Below, piece by piece: positions 23,060 through 36,081 of a stretch of DNA of 64,000 nt. The position numbers and the translations under genes are program-made. The notes beneath the pieces were generated by a model. It searched no databases. It was not told where the DNA came from and saw only the letters and a program-made list of their open reading frames with translations. This DNA comes from Musa acuminata AAA Group (Eukaryota; Streptophyta; Magnoliopsida; Zingiberales; Musaceae), in assembly GCF_036884655.1 (NCBI RefSeq), contig NC_088331.1, forward strand, positions 12,097,001 to 12,161,000, in the 5' to 3' direction. Numbering within the stretch: position 1 is the first letter of the stretch; every line of letters starts with the position of its first letter.

Positions 23060-25648
23060 TCCACCTCTTTGGCCCCTTTCACGACCAAGCACTTTCTCTC
23101 CATAAGAGCAAGGGATCAATGACTTTCACGGAAGTCCCGCCTCTATGGTACCATGGCGTTGCCATGCCCATGGCCCTACTATCAGTCGCCTCGCATCTGC
23201 ATCCATTTTCTTCATGATCAGTAGATTTGTCTCTGTGGCACTCCTTCGAGTCCACCTCCATTCTAACTAATGCTTGATTTTGGGTAGCTAAGTCCCTTTG
23301 GACTCGTCGTCACTTTCTTACCCCTTTCGACCCCCTACTTCAACACCTCTGTGTTCTCCAAGCAGCTCACTTTGGTCGATGAAAAGACAGACTGCAACTC
23401 CCATACATGGCCTCTGCCATCACGTTATAGAGTTTGAATCAATTTTATTCTCCTTAGCTTCCTTAGTAGTAACGTTTGCTCACTCGACCTTGTCCTCTGA
23501 CTTGCCGGGCTCTCTTAAGCGAATATGGGCTCTGGAGCAGTCCAACTCTTCAACTGCTTCGATTATACCTCTGCATGATCAAGTCCCTCCTATGGGACTC
23601 ACTAGTACTTGCATTCGAACTTTTCCTTTGGTGGAACACAACCCCCATATGCTGATGACCAAGGCTTTCATCTGATGTAAAATTTGATGCACGCACGAAA
23701 GACCCGCCTCTACGGTACCATGGCCTTTACTCTTTGAATCCATAGCCCTTCTTGCTGTCGTGTTGTTCACCGAAGTGGAGCTTACAGTAGCTCCCGATCA
23801 TACCTCCGTATGATCTAGTCCCTCACGGGACTATGTTGTGTGTATCGCATTACCACGAACTGTTCTACTACGATCCGCTGCACTATGTCGCCTCCTAGTG
23901 ACATCTCTATTGCATTCTGATCCTTATGGGATGAACTCGAATTGTGATCCCTTTATGTGTGGCCTCTACCAATACATCGCAGGGTCGCTTTCACCTTCGA
24001 TTTTGTTCGCTCCTTTAGCAATCGATCTTCATCCACCCGCTCTTGGGTTACACCTAGATGAAGCATCGCTCTAGGACAGTCCATCGCCTAGTAGCTCCCG
24101 AAGTCCATCGACTTCGTTGCAATTAGTGCACCATTGTCTGGATCCTGGGCCTCTGCCCCTACCAGCACAATCTCCGTTGTGCGATGCTTCCTTCATGGCA
24201 ACTTGAATGGCAACACTATGGCATATTCTTTAAGAGTACCCGCCTCCGCGTCCTCTTACCCCGTGCCAAGGCCTTTTGAACCCAACTTCACCTCTACAAG
24301 TTGAGTCGCCTTAGTTCATCCATTAAATGCTTCTCCGAGATAATATGCATGTGCCCATAAGCTCCCATTGTCTTTGGCACCATGCAAGATGAGTCCGCTC
24401 CATCAGAATGAAGGACCCATGGAACAACATGATCTTGCTCTTGCCTCTACAAGAGTTCATGTCCTTGATCTCTGTCCAAGGAAAGCTTTGTGCCTCCACT
24501 CCATGTTCTATCTTCTATGCCGGCTCCCTTCATGCGGCTTGGGTACTTCGCCAAATTTCACCCAAGTTGCTCCACTCCTCATTTTTGCATTGAGTTGATT
24601 GTGACCCTCGCGCCCACCATTCCACGGGTCAGCCCTCCTTTGAGTCTGATCTCCATATCGACTCCAAGTGTGCCTTCATTTGTGTTGCTTTGGGTCGCTC
24701 CCCCACTTGATCTCACAATGCATCCACCAATGCATTCTCTCAAGCGAGATCATGCGATGACTCCTTGCCGCTTGCTCAGTCCATTGAGCTTCGTGGAGTT
24801 ATTGTTTATTGAGGTACTCCTCTTCAATATGTGCGGTCTGTTGCACATGATTCTCCCTCTAGAGAAACCGGGATCTAACCCTCTTGGATAACTGTCTCGT
24901 TGGAGCAACATCTCTCTTCGCTTCTTTCTCTCTAAAAGTTTCGGAGACCACCATCCCCTTCGGACTACTCCAATTTGTTGAACAAACTGTGCATTGTTTT
25001 GCCTCTTGTAAATGCACTCGTTAGATTGCGACTCCACGTCAATACAGCCCCTACTACACCACTCAAGGCCTATCAACATGTTGAACTCGCTGCACACTTC
25101 AGCCTCCTACGGACATATCCTTTATATGCCGAAGAGAAAGTTTCAATGCTCCATGGCGCCGAGTTTCAGTTGCTTTAGGATGGCCACGAACATTCCATTG
25201 TCCGCATACAATCCCATGCATGAGTACCGAATTCGTCGAGTTAGCAATTCCCCTCAGCTCTGTGAGCTTTGCACAACTCTTTCGGTCACTGAGCAACTTA
25301 TTCCACCTTACATGGTCTCATCCTTTACCAAGTCCCTCGCTTGCCTTGAGCACCATCAAGTATAGTTGTCAACGTTGAGCCGTAGCTCAAACTTAGCCAT
25401 CCCAACCTTTGTGCGCTCTGCATTCTTCTAAGCTTTCTTGTTCTTATGGTGTCTCTTGCGCGAAGGGTTGGTCATTACTCTGAATACCAATCTCATATGC
25501 TCGTTCCTCCGAGTGACTCATTTTCCCTTCATCTCCATGCCCGTTTTCCTCCAAATGATCACGCGTGTGCGACTGCCCTCAACGCAGCCCTACTAGGTCC
25601 CCCACGTTTACACATTAAGTGTTTCTATGAGTGCTTGTCCCGCTTATC
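23060..25648 (-). other. Internal region of the LARD-like element, right part
   Basis: Moderately GC-rich sequence with short overlapping frames on both strands (for example 23298-23675 and 24490-24891 plus, 24750-25097 minus). None shows a retroelement domain, so the stretch is treated as non-coding. The bases next to the right LTR (GATAAGCGGGACAAGCACTC on the minus strand) would be the primer site, but do not match a common tRNA end that I can name. Confidence 0.55.
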
Positions 25649-26095
25649 TGTCATAGACTTAGCTGGTTTTGCCAAAGTCATGCAGCACCCTTGTGTGTCC
25701 GTCCGCAAAGGTTAGTCTCCCCGAAGCCTCCCATGGTCCCTTAGGACCCACAAAAGAGAAAACGGGTTAGAGAAAACAACTCACTCGAGATCCACAAGCA
25801 AACATTTCCGAAAACACTTTATAAACAATGTAAATTACAAATAGACTTTATAAGCTCTGAACAGTTGCACAACAAAGGGTCAAAATAGTCCACTACAGAC
25901 CGAAAATTTCTCATAAGTGTCCACATGACATAACATTTATTTACAAGCCTAAAGCGACTACCAAACCCAACTAAAATGGGACTATTAAGCCTTCGATCAT
26001 CCCTTTATATACTGTGCAAAGTATAAACATACCAAAAGACACGGATATACATAAGCATTACATCAAACATCCTATTTAGAAGTTTGTCCATGACA
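25649..26095 (-). repeat. Right (5') LTR of the LARD-like element
   Basis: This 447-bp copy has intact TGTCAT and ATGACA ends. It aligns throughout with 13043-13491 but with many substitutions. Confidence 0.8.
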
Positions 26096-29000
26096 AATCG
26101 CTCTCACACTCGAATGCCAAGTCTTTTAACATAATAGAAAAGTACTGATTATATATAAAAATCTAAAATTTATTATAGATGATTTAGCTTTACTAATTAT
26201 CTCCTAAGTGATTAAGTCATTGTTCATGCTCTCAATAGCCTAAGAGACGAATATAAAAAACTAACGATAGAAATTCAGGCAAAACTCGCTAATGTTATTT
26301 AAAAAACTATATGACAAATTGATAGATCATGAAACATATCTGAAATGAGAAGAAAGGAAGATGAGACCAACTATCCTGAATTTAATCAAAAATCTAAAAG
26401 CAAACACAATAAAGGTAAAAACAAATTCAATAAATGACCGAACAAGATGCATCATAAATACATAGGTAATTCACAAAGCAATTAGTTTTTATTATACTAT
26501 CAACTCTCTAACCATGGTGGTAACTTCAACCCAAATAACTCAGAAAATAACTTCAACTACAACTATCAATAGTTCTAGCATCTTAACAATAATAATCAGT
26601 AAAAAGTCATCTACTAGCTCTTCGACAAAATTGGACACATAGCAAAAGTTTGTCAATCTCGACTCAAACATAATGCTATACCCAACTAATCTCAAGCAAA
26701 TATCATGACTACTTCGATTGTTTATCCAAACAATTGTTTATCCAAACAATTGGATTATTGATTTATAAAATTTATCTTTACACACTAACTATGGAGGTAA
26801 TGAATGCATCATCATTGATGACGATAATGAAATCTCTATCACTACGTTAGTTCTATAATACTTAATTCATATATAAATACTTTTACACTCAATGATATTT
26901 TATATATACCTTATATTAAAAGAAATCTTATTTCTGTCTTTCAAATTAGTAAATAAACTAATACCACTATTGAGTTCTTTCCTAACTCATTTCTTGTAAA
27001 AGATTTAAGCACGAGAGTATTCTTAGTCTAAGGCTAGAATAAAGCTAATATATATAAGTGATCATTAGCTTCACAAAATACCTAACCAATTATTTTTGCT
27101 TCAATTGCTACTTCAATCGATGTGTGGCAGCATCACCTTGTCACCCGTCATTCTCTATTCAATAACAACTAATTTCTCAATACTCCCTTCCAACTTCCAA
27201 ATCAAGTAAAATTATAACTCATTGTGATGCTTGCCTTGGTAATAAAAGTTACATATTACCTTTTAGAATATCTTTCATATCCTATTTCAAATCACTTGAA
27301 ATCATTTATATTGATGTTTGGCCCCACCCCAACTACTTCATTTGATAATTTTAGATTTATATCATTTTTATATATTACTTCATTAAATATATATGATTAT
27401 ATCATTTCAAACATAAATATGAATTTATTATAGTCTTTACATATTTTAAAAAGGTGGTTAAGAACTTCTTTTAGTCTATCATTAAAGTAGTTTACTTTGA
27501 TGGAGGAGGTGAATACCAAGCTCTAATAATTTACCTCTCATCATGTGGTTAGTATACAACATCCTAAGTTATCACATATACCTCAACTAATTAAACTTTG
27601 TCAAATAAAAGCACTAACATATAGTTGAGATTGGTCTCACCCTCCAACACCAAGCCTCAATATCATAAACCTTTTAGTCAATAGTTTTTCAAACTGCAGT
27701 TTACCTAATTGACCATATGATCACCCCAATTCTACAACACCAGTTACTATTTAAAATATTATTTTACAAAACCCTAAACTTTTAAAAAATTAAAATATTT
27801 GACTATTGATGTCATCTCTAGTTATGCCCATATGCTTTACATAAGTTAGCACTAAGATCCAAATCTTGTATCTTCATTGGGAACTTCCTTAAACATAATG
27901 CTTTTCGGTGTTATGATTCTCAAACTCAAAGGGTCTCTATATCACGTCATATTATTTTTGTTAAGTCTATCTTTCCCTTCCAAAATCTTACTCCTTCAGT
28001 AATGCAAGCTATTCTAAAAATAATCTATTACTAAGTTCGTATGAGTACATCTCAAACCACCTCAAGTGCACCTCTCGCCATATCAACTAGTAATTCTCCT
28101 TTAGACTTGTACTCCCTTATTATTATAATTTAGCAGCACCTTACAACCTCTATAACTTCTCTATCTATCTCTTCACTAACTTATTCTATAATTCCTAATG
28201 AAGTAATGCCCTTGGCACCACAAATGATGTTTTTGTCCTCTATTCGACTAAATGACACCGAAGTGGACAGCTTAATCAAGTATGCATTACAAATCTTCAC
28301 CAATTTTCATACCTCTAACATAACTTAATAATATTACTAAGCCTAGACATTACATGATCACACACTCCAAAAATGATATATTCAAACTATGTAAAATATT
28401 TGATCTCTATGCTACCACAAGCTCTCCCCTGAGCCTACTAAACATATAACCATCACCTAAGGAATATGACACCCTACTCCATAATATCATATGGATCTTA
28501 TATCATCTCACCCCACATAAAATATTATCGGGTGTAGATTGATCTTTCGAATTAAGCAAAATCTAGATGAATCCATTGCTAGCTACAAAGTATGTTTACT
28601 AACTAAAGGGTTTCACTAATGACCAATTATCATTTCATAGAGACCTTCACTCCAATTGTTAAACTAATGATAATTTGACTTATCTTGAGTTTGGCTATCA
28701 CTTAAGACTGACATACATGACAAGATGTCTTTATGTAGCAACCCCTTGCTTCATCCACCCTTAATCCAAATCATATTTGTAAACTACAAAAAGCTATTTA
28801 TTGATTTTGCTAAGCTCCAAAAGCTTGAAATACCAAACTAAAAGTGATACATCTTTATTTTCATAAAAATAAAAATGATATATTATATATCTATTGGTCT
28901 ATATGGATAATATTATCATCATAAATAATAATTTTATAAATATTAAATAATTTCTTAAACAATTGACATATCGATTCTCCATCAAAGACCTAGGAATCTT

Positions 29001-29860
29001 AAGCTACCTTTTAGGGGTGAAAGTAACATTCACATCTTCCGGACTTTTTCTATCTCAAAGATAATACATTCGAGATCTATTATCAAAGACGAAAATACAA
29101 AATACGAAAGAAGTCATCAGCCCACTCTCCACCATTGAGTCACTTAAATTATATGATGATAACCCTACTATGGATCCCACACAATACCGTTAAGTACTTG
29201 ATTTCTTATAATATTTATCTTTCATATGTCTAGACATTTTATTTGTAGTGAACAAATGATCACAATTCATGCATTGACACTCACTATGCATTAGTTTGAA
29301 TTAAAATATGTTTTGTGAGATTTAAAGGGACTCTCAATCATGGACTTCTCATTCGTAAATACTTACCACTTCATTTTTATGCTTTCACCTATATTGATTG
29401 GGTAGATAATACTTATGATTGAATATCTATATCGGCTTATATTATCTTTCTTAAGAGTAAATATGATTAGTTGGAATTCCAAGAAATAAAATACGATCAT
29501 AAGATCCACCACTAAAACTGAATACCAAGCCATTGCTACCACCGTTGTAGAACTCAATTGAGTCACTAATCTACTATACGAACTTGGCATTACCTTTCAA
29601 TCTAATAATATAATGTGAATAATGTCGGTGTCATCTATTTATGCGCCAATACAATACTTCAATCATGCATTAAACACATTGTCATCGACTTTCACTTTGT
29701 CATAAATCAAGTTATCATACATTAGCTATGTATTTCTCATGTTCATATCTCTGATCAACTGGCAAATTCCCTCACAAAGCCTCTTGCACATAAGATATTT
29801 TAGTTGCATCGGTAAAAGATTTATATCCTTAATTGAAACTCAATCTTGCGAGGACAAGAT
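26096..29860 (+). pseudogene. Right part of the decayed Ty1-copia element: gag end and pol
   Basis: Plus-strand remnant of a copia polyprotein with numerous stops and frameshifts. In order: gag continuation RSHTR at 26100; a zinc-knuckle remnant with KIGHIAKVC near 26620-26660; a protease-region remnant starting WIID near 26755; integrase pieces around 27120-27600, including FGPTPTTSFDNFRF at about 27325-27370; reverse transcriptase with SIKDLGILSYLLGVKV near 28980-29030; and RNase H with SWNSKK near 29470 and TEYQAIAT near 29520. Gene order gag-protease-integrase-RT-RNase H is that of Ty1-copia. Decay is far advanced, so this is the oldest insertion of the first nest. The 3' LTR was not identified. 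Confidence 0.75.
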
Positions 29861-31001
29861 ATAATATCATTATATAGAGAAGTATGAAATGGACATATGA
29901 TCGATGAAAATCTCTCACTCATAATCTACATAAATATGTATTATCTCAGTAACTAAAGTCATCCTTTCACGATAAATTTTCTCATGTGTTCACTTCATTT
30001 TCGGAGATATTATCAGCCAGGCTCTCTCACATTAGCATCATTATCTCAACATAACAATGGCTTACGCTAGCTTGATATAAGTCGTGACACCTTGGTAGAC
30101 TTGAATTTGTACCTACATGATCCACATGATCTCATCATCAAGACAATTATAAAACTATGCCAGCTTGACCCATCATGATCGAAGATACTAATCGTCACTA
30201 TATATGTATTGTGATTCCTGGACTCACCCGAGTATCAAAATCAACTAAAGGTAAGACAAACCTCAATTTATCAATTGTTTCAGTTCTTCACATAGAACTG
30301 ACAAGATTTTGATTTCATTGAGAGTCAATTATCAAAATAATTACAAACTTCCTTGAATCATTAGAGTCACAAAGTCTCATCTATGAAGTCAACAGGACTA
30401 GAAACAAAGTTGGTCCTTGCATTTCACAATGCTTGACTACCATGAGGATATTGCTCTATATTTGTGTTTAATCGTCTTCCTTAAATCAAATATAATGTAA
30501 TGCATGTATAGGATATAATATAATGAAACTCAAATGCTTGTGTGTGACGGGATAGACATATGCTTGTTGAGAATGTAAAACTGATATCAATGTCTTAGTA
30601 ATAAATGGCATAAATTAAATTACGGGTGTTTGTATTGCTTTCTTATCTTGTCTACCTTTTCTTGACAAATTTGCTTAATCCGAAGAAGACTTAAGTGATG
30701 CTTATCGTTTTGAACATTTCAGTACTTTTTTTTTTCTCTTGGATGGATAGTGGAACTGCAATCTACTTAATTACTGTATCTATTTGTTGATTTCATGCTC
30801 GAAAATTTTAGTTTAATTTTGTATCATTTCAATAGTTCAATTCTTTTATGCATCTACTTTTTAGAGAATGATTCGGCAGAACGTGGAGTATATGAAATCT
30901 TATTATAAAAAGCCTTAACTCATGTATCTGCTTATATCTTCCGTCTTCTTCGCTTCTTGATTTCATTCCTTATTCAGCGATATCATTATACAAAGCCTGC
31001 G
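29861..31001. other. Spacer beyond the decayed copia element
   Basis: May include the unrecognised 3' LTR of the copia element near 29860-30100. Otherwise AT-rich sequence with no gene that I can support. Confidence 0.3.
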
Positions 31002-31200
31002 ATGGCGCAGGCTTGAATCTTGGGAGAGATTCACCACCTGCAGGTCGTCGGAGGAAGCAGCGGCTTCCGCCTTTGGATTTGATATCGGGTCCACCAGTTA
31101 GATCGATCGCCATCGACTTCGTCACCGGGAGTTTGTCCGTGGAAGCCAAAGGTGTTAGGATATTGACTAGGATACCGCTGCTAGTGGCATGGCGTGTTCT
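31002..31200 (+). pseudogene. Possible gene fragment
   Basis: A short GC-rich island. ATG at 31002 follows a TATA-like ATTATAAAAAGCC at about 30902-30914 and meets a stop four codons later. A second frame from 31013 continues for about 50 codons (RRRKQRLPPLDLISGPP), then reaches a GGTGTTAGG that could be a splice donor. One frameshift would join the two. No family is recognised. Confidence 0.2.
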
Positions 31201-32269
31201 TCATTTTTGTTGCTTTTATTGTGTTCCTTAATGTAATGGGTTTTGATGCCTCAGAAGTTTGCTATCTGTTAATCTTGGTTGTCTTAATCACTGGACCGTT
31301 CTTTTGTATTCATCGTCATCGGCTGGTGCTAAGAATAAACTTCCTCATATATGTCTTCATATCATTATTACAAGTTGATCCCATAAGAGATATTTCGTAT
31401 TCTGAGTAATTCTAATCAGGTTTCTATTCAAACTAGAATCGAACCAATCCAATAATTTGTTGGTTCCAAACCAAATCAGAAACAAATTTAGATGATTTGA
31501 TTATGATTTTTAATTTTTGAGAATCGAAATAGACAATTCTAAAACTGTGACGGTTTTGATTCCAATTTAAGCTAAAGGTTCAAGATTTATAAAATATATA
31601 TGATTTTTCTATTTTAAATTATAATTTTTTATTTAAAATTATTTTTAAATAATTATTCAAATCGGAACCGACTGTATGATTCAGTTTTAATTTCTAATAT
31701 TTGGAAACCAAAATCACATGATCCAAAATAGGCATAAGAGATGAGGAGAAAGGTTTTAGGAAACATAACCCGAATATATGTATCTAAACTTCTAAAATCA
31801 TTTTCATTCGTTAGTCCTACAGTCGCATTAAATATTCTCTCCATTATGCCACTGTCATTTCTGGTGCTAGATCAAAGTGGGATGTATCTATAGCACACCT
31901 CCACACAAAGTTCGTGCCTCTATTGTCTTTCCTCATTCGGTAATTTACAATTCGTCTCGTGGACGGAGTCTCTCATCCCCCGATGTATGCGTGGTATCAC
32001 AACTCTTCTTCAAGCAATGATTTTAATGTCTTTTGGAGCAGTCTTATGAGTGGTCCTCTTCATTTTTTATCAATTGAAGATGTGCATAAGGTTAAATGTG
32101 ATTTCACCAAATGACACCAAAATCAAAACTTGAAGAAGAGTTCACATGCCATTTACACATAGGGGGATGACACCATACTTGAATCAGAGGTAGTTAAATG
32201 TGAGTTAGGGCAAAGGTAATAAACTCCGCGGAAGAGGGTCATAGAGACATACTGCTTCTAACTTGTATT
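31201..32269. other. Spacer, no supported gene
   Basis: AT-rich sequence with interspersed phrases such as TCGGAACCGACTG near 31662, which may be decayed MITE material. From about 32100, ATGACACCAAAATCAAAACT resembles the duplicated upstream region described at 32270. Confidence 0.3.
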
Positions 32270-32940
32270 GAAACCTAAACTTTGAAAGAGGAATTAACGA
32301 ATTACGGATATCCAAACCAAAATAAAAATTGAAGAAGACAACTAACAAGATCGCTTAAAAAGAATACCAAAATTAAAACTCGAAAATGAGTTCATAGGCC
32401 ACGCACACTAGAGGACGAAGGATTCTACTTGAAAGATGAACCTTAAATAAGATAGAGGACAAAGAGCTGAGAGACATCCCATATTAATCCAACACTAAAA
32501 TGAGAGCAAAAAACACATCCCCCTCATCATCCCTGAGATGACCTAGATTGATGGAGAGGAAATATGATTTAGAACATAGGTCATGCTTTGGAATCCCACT
32601 TAGTCCTAGCTCCCTATTCGACATTGTTGGCATGTAATAAATTGGATGCCATGCCTATTTTGAAAAAAGTATAATACAATATAAAATATTTTTATATTAA
32701 ATATGATTTGATTACGATACGATATAAACACTTAATCTATACTAAGGACAATATTATTTTTATTTTCACATATAATAAAAATATCCTTCATATATGTAAT
32801 TTACTAAAAATAATTTGATAGATATGCTTCAATGGAGATTCATCCCTTTCGAGGGGGTACTTAGATAAATTCATCTTTTTTGCTAGTACCAAATTAGATA
32901 TTAAGATAAAAATCATCACATGAGTAATTCTCTATTTATA
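32270..32940 (-). repeat. Decayed copy of the membrane-protein gene's upstream region
   Basis: Phrases match about 9955-10710 in the same order: GAAAGAGGAATTAACGAATT against GAAGGAGGAATTAACCGATT; CATGCTTTGGAATCCCA against CATGCTTGGAAACCCA; TATAATAAAAATATCCTT against TATAATAAAAATATCTTT; and ATTAAGATAAAAATCATCAC against ATTAAGATATAAATCATCAC. The copy is diverged and has no coding exon that I can find. Confidence 0.55.
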
Positions 32941-33105
32941 GATGAAGAAACAATAACCCTATATATTCATATATTAAAGAATATTATATTAGAAAAAGTC
33001 CCTACTATTGATTTTTTATCGGATGCATCCCACATATTCAATTTTACCTTAGGGTATTTTTTTATAAATGATAAATAAAACTCATAAGCCAAACTTAATT
33101 AAACC
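32941..33105. other. Spacer before the tandem-array element
   Basis: AT-rich sequence with no feature. The outer end of the inverted-repeat element was not located here. Confidence 0.3.
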
Positions 33106-33321
33106 AACAGCTTCTACATCATCTCCTCCTTTTATGTTTTCCCTCGTCTCCTCTTCATCCGCCCCTTCTATCTCCTCGTCCTCTATCTTCATCGCCTCTC
33201 CCTTCACTACTTCATCCTCATTTGCCTTCACCCCATCTCCTCCTTATCCTCCTCATCTGCCTCCACCACTGCCTCCTCCCCCTACTCCAACTTTGCCTCC
33301 TCCCTCTTCATCTTCTCCTTC
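33106..33321. repeat. Pyrimidine-rich flank of the tandem-array element (left)
   Basis: About 215 bases dominated by CTCC, CTTC and CATC. A matching purine-rich flank lies on the other side (35965-36036 continuing at 62852-63160). The open frame of Ser and Pro codons through it reflects composition. Confidence 0.5.
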
Positions 33322-33372
33322 AAATTTTGATAATTAATTATTATATTTTTTAAAAAATAAAAATAATACTAG
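33322..33372. repeat. Inner inverted repeat, left arm
   Basis: AAATTTTGATAATTAATTAT and the next 30 bases recur as the reverse complement at 35913-35962, with a few indels in an A/T run. Confidence 0.7.
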
Positions 33373-33399
33373 CTATCTTAAAATTATATCTTGATGATT

Positions 33400-35912
33400 T
33401 TGTAAAAGTTTGAATTAGTTTAACAGAAGCCGGATAAGTCACTCAAAATTGAACTAAGTTATACTAGATCAAACAAGCATAACTTTGTTCAATTTTATAT
33501 TTAACTTAGTCAATTTCTATTAAATCAATCTAAACTTTAAATAAACTACTAAGCATGATTTTGATATGATTTGCACTATTTTTTTTCTTCTATTTTTGAA
33601 TATTTTTATGATAATTAATTATTAAATTTTGACATTTTTTGAATTAATATGGTGATTAAGTGTTACTTAATTTAATTTCGAGTATAACTTAATTACCTTC
33701 CACTAAGCTAATCCAAACATCCACATAACTACTTGAAAATGATTCTAAGATTATTAATCTTTTTCTATTGTTTAGAGAATTTTATAAAATTTAATTTTCA
33801 AAATTATTTTTTTAGATATATTCTATAATCAAGTGCAGCTTAGTATTATACTAAGCAACTCCAAGCTTTCAAAGGACAACTAGGGTATATTTTTGAAATG
33901 ATTAATGTTATTTTTTTTTGTTTTTTTGAATATTTTATGATAATTAATTATCAAATTTTATAAATTTTTGAATTGGTATTGTGATCTAATGTAACTTAGT
34001 TCAATTTCGGGTACAACTTAGTCAACTTCCAGTAAACTAATCCAAACTTCTATGAAATCACTAGGACATGAGTCTATGATAGTTAATATTTTTTATAGAT
34101 TTTATGATAATTAATTATTAAAATTTTAAATTTTAAAATCGAAGTTGTGATCAAGTGTAACTTAGTTCAATATGTAATTTAGTCAATTTCAACTAAATCA
34201 ATATAAACTTTCATAGAACTTCTAGAACATGATTCAACTATTATTAATACTATTTTTTTCATTTTTAGAAGATTTTATAAATTTAATTATTAAAATTATT
34301 ATTTTTACATATGTTCTATGATTGAGTATTACTTAGTTCCATTTCATTCTATCAAGCCAAACCAAACTTTTTCAAACAATAATATATATTTCTAAGATAA
34401 TTAGTATTATTTTTTATTTTTATTGTTTTTTTTATCAAATTTTAGGATTTTTTGATCTAATAATGTAATCGAGTATAATTTAGTTTAATTTCGAGTGTAA
34501 CTTAGTTAACTTCCATCAAGCCAGCCTAAACATCGATAAACCATTAGAAAATGATTCTAGGATTATTGATATTAATTATTCTATTTTTGATAATTTTATG
34601 ATAATTAATATTTAAGATTTAGAATTTTATAAACTCGTATTATATTCGAACTTGAATTATATTCGAATGTAACTTAGCTCAATTTCAAATGTAATATGGT
34701 CAATTTATACTAAACTAATCTAAACTTCTATGCAATCATTAAAATATGATTCTAAGATGATTAGTATCTTTTTTTTTATTTTTGAAGAATTTTATAACCT
34801 TAATTATCAAAATTGAGTATTTTTTAGATAGATTCTATGATCTAACTTAGTTCAATTTCGAGTATAATTTCTATTAAGACAACCCAAACTTTCATTAAAC
34901 AACTAGGATATATTTTAAGATGATTAATATTTTTTTCTATTTTTGAGTATTTCAATGATAATTAATCATCAAATTTTAAGATTTTTCTAAACTGGTATTA
35001 TAAATGAGCGTGACATAACTCAATTTCGAGGATAACTTTGTCAATTTTTAGTAAACTAATCCAAACACCTACGGAAACATTAGGACATGATTCTACAATG
35101 ATCAATATCATTTTTTCTACTCTTTAAGATTTTACTTAATTAATTATCAAAACTTAAGAATTTTTAAACTAGTATTGTGATTGAGTATACCTCATTTCAA
35201 TTTCAAGTGTAACTTGGTCAGCTTTCACTAAACTTACAAAAATCTTAGAACATGAATCTAAGATTATTAGTATCATTTTTTAGAAGATTATTTTTTTTTA
35301 GAAGATTTTATGAAATTTATTTATCAAAATTAGAGTTTTTTGTATAGGTTCTATGATTAATTCAATTTCGAGTGTAAAATAGTTAAATTCTCCTAAGTTA
35401 ACTCAAACTTCAATAGAATAGCTAGAACTTAATTTTAAGATTATTAGTATCATATTTTCTATTTTAAATATTTTATGCTAATTAATTATCTTCATTGAGT
35501 ATAGCTTAGTCAACTTTCACTAGAACAAATCACGTTTTTTATAAAACCACTAAAACATGATTATAAGATTATTAACATTGTTTTTCTATTTTTTGATATT
35601 TTATTATTATAAATTATTAAATTTTGAGATTTTTTCAACTAGTATTATGATCTGAGTATAATATACTTCTATTTTTTATTAACTTTCATTAAACTAATAC
35701 AAACTTTTATAGAACTATTAGGATATAATTCTATGATTAGTATTACTTTTATTTTTAAGGATTTTATGATAATTAATTATTAAAATTAGATATTTTTTAG
35801 TATATTTTATGATTAAGTATAACTTAGTTCAATCTGGAGTATAACTTGGTTAATTTTTACTAACTTAATATAAAATTTTAAAAAACCACTATGATATGAT
35901 TATAAAATAATT
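33400..35912. repeat. Degenerate AT-rich tandem array, period about 165 bp
   Basis: About 14-15 head-to-tail units. Each carries a TTTATGATAATTAATTAT-type core (ATAATTAATTAT is a perfect palindrome), then AACTTAGTTCAATTTCGAGT, then CTAATCCAAACTTCTAT, then ACATGATTCTAAGATTATTA. Core copies lie near 33610, 33785, 33948, 34107, 34273, 34600, 34962, 35125, 35470, 35770 and 35940. Unit length varies from about 135 to 200 because of indels, so the array is old. It has no coding capacity. Confidence 0.75.
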
Positions 35913-35962
35913 AGTATTATTTTTATTTTATAAAAAAATATAATAATTAATTATCAAAATTT
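35913..35962. repeat. Inner inverted repeat, right arm
   Basis: Reverse complement of 33322-33372, ending ATAATTAATTATCAAAATTT. It leads directly into the purine-rich flank at 35965. Confidence 0.7.
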
Positions 35963-36060
35963 TAAGAGGTTATTGAGGGGGAGGAGGTGAATATTGATGA
36001 GAAGGATAGGAGGGGAGATAAAAAAGAGGAAGAGGATGTTAGGATCAAGAGTGGTACTAA

Positions 36061-36081
36061 GGGGGGGGGGGGGGGGGGGGG
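36061..36081. repeat. 21-base poly-G tract
   Basis: Uninterrupted G run near the U5 end of the LTR. The same place holds 10 and 11 G in element 1 and only GG in the left LTR of element 2. Confidence 0.85.

Larger units (their letters stand above)
13043..26095 (-). mobile_element. Non-coding LTR retrotransposon (LARD-like), split by another element
   Basis: Two direct repeats of about 450 bp (13043-13491 and 25649-26095) end in TGTCAT and ATGACA, mutated to TATCAT and GTGATA in the left copy. AATC flanks the element at 13039-13042 and 26096-26099. Removing the element and one AATC rejoins a copia gag frame, which confirms the insertion. After removing the nested element, about 3.7 kb of internal DNA remains with no recognisable gag or pol. 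Direction is inferred from a purine tract (AAGTGAGGGAGAA on the minus strand) next to the left LTR and a minus-strand TATA box in that LTR. The driving element is unknown. Confidence 0.8.

Noticed and set aside
33068..33337. Ser/Pro-rich 89-codon frame
   Set aside because: Produced by the pyrimidine-rich flank of the tandem-array element, not by a coding pattern.
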